A stretch of DNA of 64,000 nt from assembly GCF_016482825.1 (NCBI RefSeq), contig NZ_JAEMNV010000003.1, positions 558,001 to 622,000 on the forward strand, read 5' to 3'. Shown piece after piece: positions 33,808 through 42,919 of the stretch. The stretch is from Antrihabitans stalagmiti (GTDB lineage: Bacteria; Actinomycetota; Actinomycetes; Mycobacteriales; Mycobacteriaceae). The position numbers and the translations under genes were made by a program. The notes beneath the pieces are model-generated. The model was not told the origin of the DNA, did no database searches, and saw nothing but the letters and a program-made list of their open reading frames with translations. How positions within the stretch are numbered: the stretch's first letter is position 1; each line of letters opens with the position of its first letter.

Positions 33808-34371
33808 ATGGCTCGTGTCACCCACTCGACCGACCACCTTCTCGACTGCGCGCGCGACGTTCTGCTTGTCCGAGGCGCTCGCGCGACGACCGTATCGGCG
33901 ATCGCAGAACAGGCCGGCGCTCCGACGGGTTCGATCTACCACCGCTTCAAATCGGTCGACGAGATGCTCGCACGCGCCTGGCTACGCGCTGTCCGCGGCA
34001 CGCAGTCGGTGCGACCCGATGGCGCGGTCGACGCGGTCTCGATCGCGCTCGCGAACTACGACCACTGTCTCGCAAACCCGCGAGATGTTCTGCTGCTGGA
34101 CACCTTTCGGCTCCGCGATGTTGCCAACCTGAGCCTGGACGACGACCTGCGCGACGAGATAGCACGCGCGAATGCGGACAGTGTGCGGCTACTGCGTGCG
34201 CTCGGCGCCGACCTCCTCGGCGGCACAGGCGCGACCGACGTCGATCTGCTGACCCTCGCCGTCGTCGATCTGCCGTTCGCGTTCGCGCAGCGCTACCTGC
34301 GCGACGGTGACGTGCCTTCGCGAGCTCGGCGCGACCGACTTCCCGCCGCGGTCAGGGCTGTGTTGGATTGA
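33808..34371 (+). CDS. TetR-family regulator of the divergent crotonase
   Basis: ATG 33808 with GGGAGAAAG upstream is preferred over the in-frame ATG 33766, which lies inside the operator. The 187-residue protein has the TetR helix-turn-helix (TTVSAIAEQAGAPTGSIYHRF) at about 26-46 and a C-terminal ligand domain. The palindrome upstream predicts autorepression and repression of the enoyl-CoA hydratase-like gene, so an acyl-CoA is a likely inducer class. That last point is inference. Confidence 0.88.
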   Translation: MARVTHSTDHLLDCARDVLLVRGARATTVSAIAEQAGAPTGSIYHRFKSVDEMLARAWLRAVRGTQSVRPDGAVDAVSIALANYDHCLANPRDVLLLDTFRLRDVANLSLDDDLRDEIARANADSVRLLRALGADLLGGTGATDVDLLTLAVVDLPFAFAQRYLRDGDVPSRARRDRLPAAVRAVLD

Positions 34372-34949
34372 GCTTGTTATACCGTCGGACGGTGCTGAAC
34401 GAGGCCGCCGCGTCCAGGTCACCGTCGCTTCGAACGGCATTTCTCGACCACTTGCGACCGCCGCACGCCGCGCCGTTTTCGGTCGGTTCGTGCGCTGTCG
34501 TCGTGGGCGAGGACGAAGCGGACCGCCTGCGAGCGGATGTGGTCGACATCGTCGCTGCTGCCCCGCGGCAGGATCAGTATCAACCGACATTCGATCTGCT
34601 CTACCGGTTGTTCGACTCTCGCGCGGTGTGCGTATTCACCCGCCCGCAGGCCTCGGCGATCGGGACTCCGCAAGCGGCCATGCGCCAGTTCGCACACTCA
34701 CGCGCACTGACCGACGCTCTGGCGGCAGACGGGGTGGACCTGATCGTGACGTCCGGGCCTGTTGCGGGTACACCCTGGCTGCCTGCCGACGTCGTGACGG
34801 AGCCGCTGCTCCGCCTGCCCGACGCGGTCGGGTGGGCTTTTCAGGTCGACCTGAGCCAGCCTGAGCGCAAACCTCTGCTCGGTCGGCTGGTCGACCGAAT
34901 GCGGGTGATCGACGTCGGTGAACCCTCCTCGGGGGTATCCAAGCCATGA
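34368..34949 (+). CDS. Conserved-looking protein of unknown function
   Basis: The 193-residue frame begins with a TTG that overlaps the TetR stop (TTGA); GTG 34392 is another possible start, and neither has a clear ribosome binding site. The protein is soluble, without signal peptide, membrane segment or motif I can name. It contains CAVVVGEDEADRLRADVVDIV and PTFDLLYRLFDSRAVCVFTRP stretches of alternating helix and strand type. Tight coupling to tetR upstream and to the small membrane gene downstream (ATGA) supports it being real. Confidence 0.6.
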   Translation: MSLLYRRTVLNEAAASRSPSLRTAFLDHLRPPHAAPFSVGSCAVVVGEDEADRLRADVVDIVAAAPRQDQYQPTFDLLYRLFDSRAVCVFTRPQASAIGTPQAAMRQFAHSRALTDALAADGVDLIVTSGPVAGTPWLPADVVTEPLLRLPDAVGWAFQVDLSQPERKPLLGRLVDRMRVIDVGEPSSGVSKP

Positions 34950-35302
34950 GTGGCTTCTCTCCCGGACTGCTGCAGACCCTTTGCCTACTCCCGGTTGGTA
35001 TCGGGGTGCGGATCGTCGGCATCGTCGTCGGTTTCGGGCTCGTCGCGATGTTCGAGCGGACCCGCATGCGTGGTCCGGCGATGGTCGTCGGCGACGCCGT
35101 CAGCACGTGTTCGCTGTTCCTGGCGCTGCTGCCGGTGCTGGCGGTTCCGGCAGGCCTTGCCCTCGGCGGTTACCGCGTGCTCTTCGCCGAGGGTGCCAGC
35201 ACTGGGTTGTTGCTCGGATCGCTCGGCAACGCCGTACTCCTTGTGCCCTATGTGCTGATCGTCCTGTTCAGTGCCGATCAGGAGCCAAGCGACACTGCTT
35301 GA
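34946..35302 (+). CDS. Small membrane protein, function unknown
   Basis: ATG overlaps the preceding stop (ATGA). The 118-residue protein has three hydrophobic helices (about 20-38, 50-75 and 88-108) separated by short basic or Gly loops. No family is recognised. It ends the tetR operon. The clpB promoter region follows. Confidence 0.65.
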   Translation: MSGFSPGLLQTLCLLPVGIGVRIVGIVVGFGLVAMFERTRMRGPAMVVGDAVSTCSLFLALLPVLAVPAGLALGGYRVLFAEGASTGLLLGSLGNAVLLVPYVLIVLFSADQEPSDTA

Positions 35303-35380
35303 GCGGCGAATCCTGTGCGATCTCGCTCGGATTCCGAGTGCAATCACCCACTCTTGCCAGGTTCCCGAAAAGTTTCTAAA

Positions 35381-35413
35381 GTTGAGCGGAACAGACTCAA
35401 CCTTTTGTGCGTT
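35381..35413 (+). promoter_or_regulatory. Overlapping HAIR operator and ECF-type promoter of clpB
   Basis: GTTGAGC-N7-ACTCAAC at 35381-35401 matches the HspR box in 12 of 14 bases (CTTGAGT-N7-ACTCAAG with its outer C/G pair exchanged and one mismatch). Inside it, GGAAC at 35388-35392 is followed after 18 bases by GTT at 35411-35413, a SigH/SigE-type promoter. Repressor and sigma factor would compete for the same bases. Confidence 0.68.
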
Positions 35414-35498
35414 GTGATCTATGACAGGCTGCGGACCACCGTGGTCGGGTAGACCTGTCCACAGAACTAGTAGTCCTAAATGCAGACAGAGGTGACCA

Positions 35499-38048
35499 GT
35501 GGACTCGTTCAATCCCACCACCAAGACCCAGGCGGCCCTGACGGCCGCATTGCAGTCGGCGTCGTCCGCCGGCAATCCCGACATCAGGCCGGCGCATCTG
35601 CTGGTGGCGTTGTTGGATCAGACGGACGGCATCGCCGCTCCGCTGTTGAAGGCTGTCGGTGTCGATCCGGCCGCCGTTCGACGTGAGGCGCAGGTCGCCG
35701 TCGACCGGATGCCACGTGCAACCGGTGCGACGACGACGCCGCAACTCGGCCGCGAGTCGCTCGCCGCGATCACGGCCGCGCAACATCTGGCGACCGAGCT
35801 CGACGACGAGTACGTATCGACCGAGCATCTCCTCGTCGGCCTCGCTTCGGGCGATTCCGACGTCGCGAAACTGCTTGTCGCTCACGGGGCGACACCGGTT
35901 GCGCTGCGCGATGCCTTCACATCGGTGCGCGGTAGTGCCCGCGTCACCAGCCCCGATCCGGAGAGCACCTACCAGGCTCTCGAGAAATACTCGACCGACC
36001 TCACCGCACTTGCCAGGACCGGCAAGCTCGACCCGGTGATCGGACGCGACAACGAGATTCGTCGTGTCGTTCAGGTGCTTTCGCGTCGTACCAAGAACAA
36101 TCCGGTCCTGATCGGCGAGCCCGGCGTCGGTAAGACGGCGATCGTCGAAGGCCTCGCCCAGCGCATCATTGCGGGCGACGTGCCGGAATCGTTGCGCGGC
36201 AAGACCCTTGTCTCGCTCGACCTCGGTTCGATGGTGGCCGGTGCGAAGTACCGCGGTGAGTTCGAGGAGCGGCTCAAGGCCGTCCTCGACGACATCAAGA
36301 ATTCCGCGGGCCAGATCATCACGTTCATCGACGAGCTCCACACGATCGTCGGCGCCGGTGCGACAGGCGAATCCGCCATGGACGCAGGCAACATGATCAA
36401 GCCGATGCTTGCCCGCGGTGAGCTGCGGATGGTCGGCGCGACGACGCTGGAGGAGTACCGCAAGTACATCGAGAAGGACGCTGCGCTCGAGCGTCGGTTC
36501 CAGCAGGTGTTCGTCGGGGAGCCGAGTGTCGAGGACACGATCGGCATTCTGCGTGGACTCAAGGAGCGGTACGAGGTGCACCACGGTGTGCGCATCACCG
36601 ACTCCTCGCTGGTCGCTGCGGCAACGCTGAGCGACCGCTACATCACGTCGAGGTTCTTGCCGGACAAGGCGATCGACCTCGTCGACGAGGCTGCGTCGCG
36701 CCTGCGCATGGAAATCGATTCGCGGCCCGTCGAGATCGACGAGGTCGAGCGAAGCGTGCGTCGCCTGGAGATCGAGGAGGTCGCACTCGCGAAGGAGACC
36801 GACGATGCGTCCAAGCAGCGCCTGACGAAACTCCGCCAGGAACTTGCGGATTCGCAGGAAAAGCTCAATCAGCTCAGCACCCGCTGGCAGAACGAGAAGA
36901 ACGCGATCGACGTGATCCGCGATCTCAAGGAACAGCTCGAGACGCTGCGCGGAGAGTCCGAGCGGGCCGAGCGTGACGGTGACTACGGCAAGGCCGCGGA
37001 ACTGCGGTACGGCCGAATCCCCGCGTTGGAGAAGGAACTTGCCGCGAAAACGGCGACCACTCCGACCAACGAGCAGGTGATGCTCAAGGAGGAGGTCGGG
37101 CCGGACGACGTCGCCGATGTCGTCGCGGCATGGACTGGCATTCCCGCCGGTCGGCTGCTCGAAGGCGAAACCGCGAAACTGCTCCGGATGGAAGACGAAC
37201 TCGGCAAGCGTGTCGTCGGGCAAGCCGAAGCGGTGCAAGCTGTTTCGGACGCAGTGCGGCGCGCTAGGGCAGGCGTTGCGGATCCGAACCGGCCGACGGG
37301 GTCGTTCCTGTTCCTCGGTCCGACCGGCGTCGGCAAGACCGAGCTGGCAAAGGCGTTGGCGGGCTTTTTGTTCGACGACGAACGCGCCATGGTCCGGATC
37401 GATATGAGCGAGTACAGCGAAAAGCATTCGGTGGCAAGGCTTGTCGGTTCGCCTCCCGGTTACGTCGGCTACGACCAGGGTGGCCAGCTGACCGAGGCGG
37501 TCCGTCGACGCCCGTACACGGTCGTCCTGTTCGACGAAGTCGAGAAGGCGCACCCGGACGTGTTCGACATCCTGCTGGCTGTTCTCGACGAGGGTCGACT
37601 CACCGACGGCCAAGGTCGGACGGTGGACTTCCGCAACACGATCCTCATCCTGACGTCGAACCTCGGCGCAGGCGGCGACAAGGATCAGGTGATGACGGCG
37701 GTCCGGTCGGCGTTCAAGCCGGAGTTCATCAACCGGCTCGACGACGTCGTGATCTTCCACCCACTCACCGAGGAGCAGTTGGAAGACATCGTCGACATCC
37801 AGCTCGTGCAGCTGCAGAAGCGGTTGGCGGCTCGCCGGCTCACGCTCGATGTTTCACCGGCCGCGAAGATGTGGCTTGCGGTGCGCGGGTACGACGCCGT
37901 CTACGGTGCGCGTCCGTTGCGTCGGCTGATGCAGCAGGCGATCGGGGATCAGCTGGCGAAGCGGTTGCTCGCGGGCGACATTCACGACGGTGACACGGTG
38001 CCGGTCGGTGTCGTCGAAGATGGCAGTGCACTGGACGTCGGGAAGTAA
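35499..38048 (+). CDS. clpB: ClpB, AAA+ disaggregase
   Basis: GTG start with AGAGGTG upstream. The 849-residue protein has the N-domain (1-145), AAA1 with [13 protein letters not shown] near 205, the coiled-coil middle domain (about 405-525), and AAA2 with [13 protein letters not shown] near 610 and the C-terminal sensor GARPLRR. It extracts proteins from aggregates in cooperation with DnaK. The HAIR site and ECF-type promoter upstream put it in the same stress circuit as dnaK in this window. The following block (Rv0383c-like, pyrE) matches the M. tuberculosis neighbourhood. Confidence 0.98.
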   Translation: MDSFNPTTKTQAALTAALQSASSAGNPDIRPAHLLVALLDQTDGIAAPLLKAVGVDPAAVRREAQVAVDRMPRATGATTTPQLGRESLAAITAAQHLATELDDEYVSTEHLLVGLASGDSDVAKLLVAHGATPVALRDAFTSVRGSARVTSPDPESTYQALEKYSTDLTALARTGKLDPVIGRDNEIRRVVQVLSRRTKNNPVLIGEPGVGKTAIVEGLAQRIIAGDVPESLRGKTLVSLDLGSMVAGAKYRGEFEERLKAVLDDIKNSAGQIITFIDELHTIVGAGATGESAMDAGNMIKPMLARGELRMVGATTLEEYRKYIEKDAALERRFQQVFVGEPSVEDTIGILRGLKERYEVHHGVRITDSSLVAAATLSDRYITSRFLPDKAIDLVDEAASRLRMEIDSRPVEIDEVERSVRRLEIEEVALAKETDDASKQRLTKLRQELADSQEKLNQLSTRWQNEKNAIDVIRDLKEQLETLRGESERAERDGDYGKAAELRYGRIPALEKELAAKTATTPTNEQVMLKEEVGPDDVADVVAAWTGIPAGRLLEGETAKLLRMEDELGKRVVGQAEAVQAVSDAVRRARAGVADPNRPTGSFLFLGPTGVGKTELAKALAGFLFDDERAMVRIDMSEYSEKHSVARLVGSPPGYVGYDQGGQLTEAVRRRPYTVVLFDEVEKAHPDVFDILLAVLDEGRLTDGQGRTVDFRNTILILTSNLGAGGDKDQVMTAVRSAFKPEFINRLDDVVIFHPLTEEQLEDIVDIQLVQLQKRLAARRLTLDVSPAAKMWLAVRGYDAVYGARPLRRLMQQAIGDQLAKRLLAGDIHDGDTVPVGVVEDGSALDVGK

Positions 38049-38072
38049 CTTCCTGGCCTACGCTGGTGAGCT

Positions 38073-38984
38073 ATGACGAACCCGAACGATCCTCGACAGG
38101 GTCAGCCCGGTGGTCCGGGACCGTACGGTCCCGGACCGAACGGACCCGGGCCGTTCGATGCACCGACCGAGAAGTTCGGGGATCAGAACGCCGGCTACCC
38201 GCAGGGTGGCAACTACACGAACGACCCGACCGAGGCGTACGGGTCGCCGCCTGCGAATCCGACGATGGCGTACCCGACGGCCGGCTATCCGGTCGACGGG
38301 CAGTACGGGTCGTATCCGGCTGCCGAGCCGTACGACCCGAACCGTCCGCCCTACAACAGCACACAGGCATTCCCCACGTACGACGCTCAGTACGGCGGGG
38401 ATCCGTACGGCCAGCAGGGTGGCTATCCACCTCCTGGTGGGCCTGGCGGTCACCAGCCGCCGGGGTCCGGTCAGCAGCCGCCACGTAAGAACAAGGTTGG
38501 TATGTGGATCGCGGTCGCAGTTGCGGCCGTTCTCGTCGTTGCCGCAGGTGTCGGCGCTGCACTGCTGTTCGGCGGTGGCGGCTCCGACGACAGCTCCAAC
38601 ACCGCCAGCAATTCGTCGGTGCGGCCGACTCCGAGCAGGGCGCCGACCACGCCGGGGTCGCCGTCCACCGCGGACCCGACCTTCCAGTTCCCGACGGGTT
38701 TGCAGCTCCCGAGCGGTTTGCCCGACATCGCGGGTCTCGGCGCCGCGCTCGGAACGATCACCAGCAACGACGGCTCGACGATCGAGATCGATTCGATCGA
38801 CGGTTCCACAGTGACGGTCCGCACTGACAGCGATACGCAGATCATTTCGTTGAACGGTTCGAACGTGTCCGATCTGAAGGTCGGCAATTCGATCGCTGTG
38901 CAGGGCGATTCGCAGGGTGACAACGAAATTCTCGCCAAGGTCATCGTCGACACGGCGATCGACGTCGGCGGGTTCGGAAACTAG
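38073..38984 (+). CDS. Membrane protein with Pro/Gly/Tyr-rich N-terminus and DUF5666-like external domain
   Basis: The 303-residue protein has about 140 disordered residues (PGPYGPGPNGPG, then YP-rich repeats) on the cytoplasmic side, one membrane helix (about 146-168), a Ser/Thr/Pro linker, and a beta-rich C-terminal domain (GTITSNDGSTIEID ... VTVRTDSDTQI ... LKVGNSIAVQG) of the DUF5666 type. It begins 24 bases after clpB and may be co-transcribed. The function is unknown. Confidence 0.75.
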   Translation: MTNPNDPRQGQPGGPGPYGPGPNGPGPFDAPTEKFGDQNAGYPQGGNYTNDPTEAYGSPPANPTMAYPTAGYPVDGQYGSYPAAEPYDPNRPPYNSTQAFPTYDAQYGGDPYGQQGGYPPPGGPGGHQPPGSGQQPPRKNKVGMWIAVAVAAVLVVAAGVGAALLFGGGGSDDSSNTASNSSVRPTPSRAPTTPGSPSTADPTFQFPTGLQLPSGLPDIAGLGAALGTITSNDGSTIEIDSIDGSTVTVRTDSDTQIISLNGSNVSDLKVGNSIAVQGDSQGDNEILAKVIVDTAIDVGGFGN

Positions 38985-39016
38985 ATCGGCGACCGAGACA
39001 GCTAGGGTATTGAGCG

Positions 39017-39925
39017 ATGACCGCAATGTGGTTCGGCCTTGCAGCGATCGCACTCGTTGGTGCGGGCGCGCTCTTGTACATCGATCACATCCAGCGGCAA
39101 CGGGTCGGCAGGGTGCGGCAGATCTGGGCCAAGGCGCAGGGGTACACGTACACGCCGCTCGATCCGAATCTGCCGTCCACGTGGCGCCGTGCCGCTCTGG
39201 CGAAGCAGGACTATCTGTCCGCTGTCGACATCGTCAGCGGTGTTCGACGAGGTGAGCAGTTCTTCCTGTTCGATCTGGAGGAGACGGCGACGATCGTCGC
39301 TGTCCGCCGCGAGATCGGGTCCGACGTCGACATCGATCTTCGACTCAAGTCCACACCACCGCCGCGCGACGCCGACCTCGAACTTCTCGGTGGCATCGGT
39401 CAGCGGATCATGTTCGCCACCGATCTCGATATTGCGCGGCGCGTCTGCGATCAGCGGATGGTGACGTTCACCGAGTCGCTCCCACCCAAGTTGGGAATGT
39501 TGTGGAGCGAAGGCATGTGGACATTGGGTGCGCTTCCCGTTGCGACCTCGGGTCGCGAGTGGGACACGGCGATCGACGCTGTCGCCCGGCTGTCCGGCAT
39601 GTTGCACGTGCTCCCACCGGCCAGTGGGCCGCACGGTTTGGCGCAGGAAGGCCACGACCCCGGTCGGCCGAGGCCGCGTAGTGCCGAAGACGCGTCCGCC
39701 CAGACCGTTCGGGTGCCAGCACAGGGTGCTGCATTCCAGAGCGGTGACAATCACGCCCACCAGGTCCGCGACGTCAGCCAGGGCGATTCGCGCGTGATGC
39801 CACCGCCGCGGTATCCGGCGCCGGAGCGGGCGCGCCAGCAGCGGCCGCCTGCACCGCAACCGCCGGCGCCGCGCAGGCTGCCCCCGGACGACTGGTCCAC
39901 TCACGACGCCGATCCGCGCCGATAG
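39017..39925 (+). CDS. Membrane-anchored protein, Rv0383c-like
   Basis: The 302-residue protein has an N-terminal membrane helix (about 4-22), a basic segment, a folded region (about 35-200) and a Pro/Arg-rich tail. No catalytic motif is seen. Position between clpB and pyrE and the overall layout match Rv0383c, a conserved membrane or secreted protein of unknown role. Start ATG 39017. Confidence 0.72.
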   Translation: MTAMWFGLAAIALVGAGALLYIDHIQRQRVGRVRQIWAKAQGYTYTPLDPNLPSTWRRAALAKQDYLSAVDIVSGVRRGEQFFLFDLEETATIVAVRREIGSDVDIDLRLKSTPPPRDADLELLGGIGQRIMFATDLDIARRVCDQRMVTFTESLPPKLGMLWSEGMWTLGALPVATSGREWDTAIDAVARLSGMLHVLPPASGPHGLAQEGHDPGRPRPRSAEDASAQTVRVPAQGAAFQSGDNHAHQVRDVSQGDSRVMPPPRYPAPERARQQRPPAPQPPAPRRLPPDDWSTHDADPRR

Positions 39926-39985
39926 AACAGCCCGATAGTTTCAGGTCAGCCGGATCGGTTCGCGCGAGCCGCTAAGCTAGCCGCC

Positions 39986-40783
39986 ATGTCGTCCAGCGTG
40001 CCGTCGAAATCGACGCGACCTGTCGCACTTGTCACCGGTCCTACCTCGGGTCTAGGCGCTGGTTTTGCGAACAAGCTTGCCTCCCTCGGCTACGACCTTG
40101 TGCTCGTTGCCCGCGACGAGGAGCGGCTGGCTGCGTTGGCAGCCGATCTGGACCGTCGCTACGGTGCCAAGTCCGAGATCCTGCCCGCGGATCTTGCGAC
40201 AGCCGAAGGTCGAGACGACGTCGCGCGACGCCTTGACAAGGGCGTCCAATTCCTCGTCAACAACGCGGGATTCGGGCTTACCGGCGAGTTCTGGACGCTG
40301 GACCCCGAGGTGCTGCAGTCGCAACTCGATGTCAACGTCACGGCGGTCATGCAGCTGACGAGAGCCGCGTTGCCGTCGATGATCGCGTCGGCGAAGGGCC
40401 GCATCATCAACGTTGCGAGCGTCGCCGGGTTGGTGTCGGGGCGCGGGTCGACCTACTCGGCGTCCAAGGCGTACGTCATCTCGTTCACCGAGGGCCTTGC
40501 CGGTGGACTGAGCGGCACCGGCGTCGAAATTCAGGCGCTGTGCCCAGGATTCGTGCACACGGAGTTTCACGAGCGTGCGGGCATTGCGATGGACCTGCCG
40601 AAAGTGTTGTGGCTCAACGTCGATCAGGTCGTCGCGACCTCACTCGACGACCTGGAGAAGGGCAAGATTCTCAGCATCCCAGGCGTGCAGTACAAAGTGC
40701 TGACCGCGGCAAGTCGGGTGATTCCGAAGCGCGTTGTGCGCGGTATCAACAACGTCGTCGGCAAGGGCCGCGGCCGCACCTGA
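39986..40783 (+). CDS. Short-chain dehydrogenase/reductase
   Basis: The 265-residue protein has the NAD(P)-binding motif TGPTSGLGAGF (TGxxxGxG), the NNAG motif (VNNAGFG), the Ser in NVASVAG and the catalytic YSASK. The first part is followed by a basic residue pattern that favours NADP(H) (ARDEERL), as in the SDR classical group. The substrate cannot be told. It is followed by pyrE at 25 bases distance, so the two may be co-transcribed. Confidence 0.87.
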   Translation: MSSSVPSKSTRPVALVTGPTSGLGAGFANKLASLGYDLVLVARDEERLAALAADLDRRYGAKSEILPADLATAEGRDDVARRLDKGVQFLVNNAGFGLTGEFWTLDPEVLQSQLDVNVTAVMQLTRAALPSMIASAKGRIINVASVAGLVSGRGSTYSASKAYVISFTEGLAGGLSGTGVEIQALCPGFVHTEFHERAGIAMDLPKVLWLNVDQVVATSLDDLEKGKILSIPGVQYKVLTAASRVIPKRVVRGINNVVGKGRGRT

Positions 40784-40808
40784 CGCCTGCTCGCCTAAGG
40801 TTGCAGCC

Positions 40809-41342
40809 ATGACCGAACGCGACGATCTGGCCGCGCTTGTGCGCGAATTGGCTGTTGTTCACGGCAAGGTGACACTGTCGTCGGGGAAGGAAGCCGACTA
40901 CTACGTCGACCTGCGCCGAGCGACCCTGCATCACGCTGCCGCACCGCTGATCGGAAAGTTGTTGCGCGAGTTGGTATCCGACTGGGATTTCGAATCCGCC
41001 GGCGGACTCACGATGGGCGCCGATCCGGTCGCCATGGCAATCATGCACGCCGAAGGTCGTCCGATCGACGCCTTCGTCGTCCGCAAAGCCGCCAAGGCCC
41101 ACGGGATGCAGCGCCAGATCGAGGGACCCGACATCGTCGGCAAACGGGTACTCGTCGTCGAAGACACGACAACGACGGGCAACTCACCGCTCACCGCGGT
41201 CAAGGCGCTGCGTGACGCCGGTGCGATCGTCGTCGGTGTCGCGACCGTCGTCGACCGGGCAACCGGAGCCGACGCCATCATCGCCGCCGAGGGGTTGGAA
41301 TATCGCTCACTCCTCGGCCTGGAGGATCTGGGACTTGGCTAG
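40809..41342 (+). CDS. pyrE: Orotate phosphoribosyltransferase
   Basis: ATG 40809 is chosen; the frame is open further upstream inside the SDR gene. The 177-residue protein has the PRPP-binding motif VLVVEDTTTTGNS (about 119-131), the N-terminal GKVTLSSGKEADYYVDLR typical of PyrE, and Lys residues of the flexible loop (VRKAAKAHG). It makes orotidine 5'-phosphate from orotate and PRPP in pyrimidine synthesis. Synteny with Rv0382c supports the call. Confidence 0.95.
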   Translation: MTERDDLAALVRELAVVHGKVTLSSGKEADYYVDLRRATLHHAAAPLIGKLLRELVSDWDFESAGGLTMGADPVAMAIMHAEGRPIDAFVVRKAAKAHGMQRQIEGPDIVGKRVLVVEDTTTTGNSPLTAVKALRDAGAIVVGVATVVDRATGADAIIAAEGLEYRSLLGLEDLGLG

Positions 41343-41433
41343 CGGAGATGTGACGTCCCCGCGGGGACGTCGGGACCGGGTTCGGACGCTGGACCCGGCA
41401 AACGCATAGGACCGGCCCTCGACTGGTTTTATT

Positions 41434-41467
41434 TACACATATAGCCCGATAAGGGATGATATGTGTA
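41434..41467 (+). promoter_or_regulatory. Inverted repeat over the start of the HTH antitoxin-like gene
   Basis: TACACATAT (41434-41442) and ATATGTGTA (41459-41467) form a perfect 9-bp inverted repeat with a 16-base spacer. The right arm contains the start codon at 41461. This is the expected position for autoregulation by an antitoxin. Confidence 0.75.
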
Positions 41468-42159
41468 TGGCTGAGCTGACCTCGACTGCGGCTGCAGAGA
41501 TTTTGGGGGTGACCCCTCGCGAAGTGCGGCGTCTTGCATCCGATGGTCAGCTTCAGGGCGCGCGACTGCTCGGTCGCACATTCGTCGTCGATGCTGAGTC
41601 GGTGCAACGGCTGGCGCAAGAGCCGCGACGTCGAGGCCGTCCGTGGAGCGAGCGGATCGCGTGGGCGGCGCTGACGATCGTCTCGGACTCGGATGCGCCA
41701 TGGCTCTCGGCTGTCGAGCGGACCCGGCTGATGCACCGTCTTCGCAGGTCCAGTGTCGACGATCTGGTGTATCTCGCACGACAGCGGGCTCGGGTTCGGC
41801 GGTTTCGATGCCACACGACGATGCTGGACGACATCGCGTCCCGTGTCGTGCCAACTGGTGGGTCGGCGCTCCACGTTGACAACCTTCGAAAGTGGGGCCT
41901 GACGCCTGCGCAGAAACACTTGGACGCGTACCTGCCGGTCGGCGACGTCGACGCGCTTACGGAAAGATTTGCGTTGGTCGACGATGCTGCGGGGAACGTG
42001 ACGCTGAGGGGGGTTGCTTGTGTCGACGTATTCGCCCGCGGACGTCCACCGCTGGCTGCTGTCGCTCTGGACCTTGCCGATTCGTTGAACACCCGCGAAC
42101 GGGCGGCAGGACTGCGTGAGCTCGGGTCGCTGCACTCGGCGGTGTTCGGGCGTGGCTGA
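41461..42159 (+). CDS. Helix-turn-helix protein, probable AbiE-type antitoxin
   Basis: The 232-residue protein (ATG 41461, or ATG 41467 inside the same repeat) has an N-terminal HTH of the excisionase/MerR-like kind (STAAAEILGVTPREVRRLASDGQLQGARLLGRTFVV) split across residues 7-45, and a helical C-terminal region. Its stop overlaps the GTG of an AbiEii-like gene, which fits an antitoxin-toxin operon. Sequence composition is slightly AT-richer upstream than in neighbours, suggesting acquisition. Confidence 0.68.
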   Translation: MCMAELTSTAAAEILGVTPREVRRLASDGQLQGARLLGRTFVVDAESVQRLAQEPRRRGRPWSERIAWAALTIVSDSDAPWLSAVERTRLMHRLRRSSVDDLVYLARQRARVRRFRCHTTMLDDIASRVVPTGGSALHVDNLRKWGLTPAQKHLDAYLPVGDVDALTERFALVDDAAGNVTLRGVACVDVFARGRPPLAAVALDLADSLNTRERAAGLRELGSLHSAVFGRG

Positions 42160-42909
42160 TTCGGACCGCCCGTTGTGGCATGTTCCCGCTCCGGCCGGTG
42201 GGTGGGGTCCACCGTGGCCCCAGGTGGTCGAAATCGGCCGAGTACTGCCCGGTGACCGATGGACGCTGGTCGGCGGTCTCATGGTGCAGCTACACGCAAT
42301 ACACGCGGGTCTACCGCTGGAGCGAGTGACCGTCGATGTGGACATGGTGCTGCATATCGAAACCGGTGCAACAACTTTCGGCCAGGCACGCGTGGCACTG
42401 GAAGCATCGGGTACGAATTGCACTATCCGGCAGCGCGAAAGAATCCTGTACACAGGTTCGCGCGCGGCGAGGATCGGGTCGACGTCATGGTCGCCGATCA
42501 TCTCGCGCCGAAGCATATTCCGAAAGTCGCTGGCCGCGAGGTCTTCCGGATCCCGGCGGGGACTTCTGCGCTCCGTAAGACGGTCAATTGCGTGGTTCAG
42601 TTCGAGCCGAATGCCGCGACCACGCTGAGCGTGCCTGATGCCTTGGGTGCACTGATCCTCAAAGGTGCTGCCTATAAGGAGGATTCGCGGGATCGAGGTC
42701 GGCACCTGGACGACGCAGCACTGCTTGCCTGCGCAATTGATTCACCCGTGTTCGAAGCCGGTCGATTGGAGGGAAACGACCGCGGCCGAATTCGAGTGCT
42801 TGCCGACCAACTGCGGGATCCAGCACACCGATCATGGCTACTGCTGCCCAGGACACTGCGCGAACAAGGTTGGGCTGCACTGTCAGTGCTGGCACGGGAT
42901 CCGTCGTGA
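42152..42909 (+). pseudogene. AbiEii-like nucleotidyltransferase toxin, frameshifted
   Basis: GTG 42152 opens a frame with GDRWTLVGGLMVQLHAIH and VTVDVDMVLHI, the Gly-Gly and D-x-D motifs of AbiEii nucleotidyltransferases. The frame makes sense to about 42410 (ALEASG), and then the family-like sequence continues one base out of phase (YELHYPAARKNPVHRFARGE, VDVMVADHL) to 42909. One missing base in GCATCGGGTACG explains both halves. The toxin is therefore probably inactive, unless there is programmed slippage or a sequencing error. The upstream HTH gene appears intact. Confidence 0.75.
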
Positions 42910-42919
42910 GTCGCAAGCC

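Noticed and set aside
33766-34371. Longer TetR starting at ATG 33766
   Set aside because: That ATG lies inside the palindromic operator and has no ribosome binding site, while ATG 33808 has GGGAGAAAG upstream.
35397-37760. 787-codon open frame antisense to clpB
   Set aside because: The conserved clpB protein on the plus strand explains the sequence fully. The antisense product has no recognisable domain and is typical of GC-rich codon shadowing.
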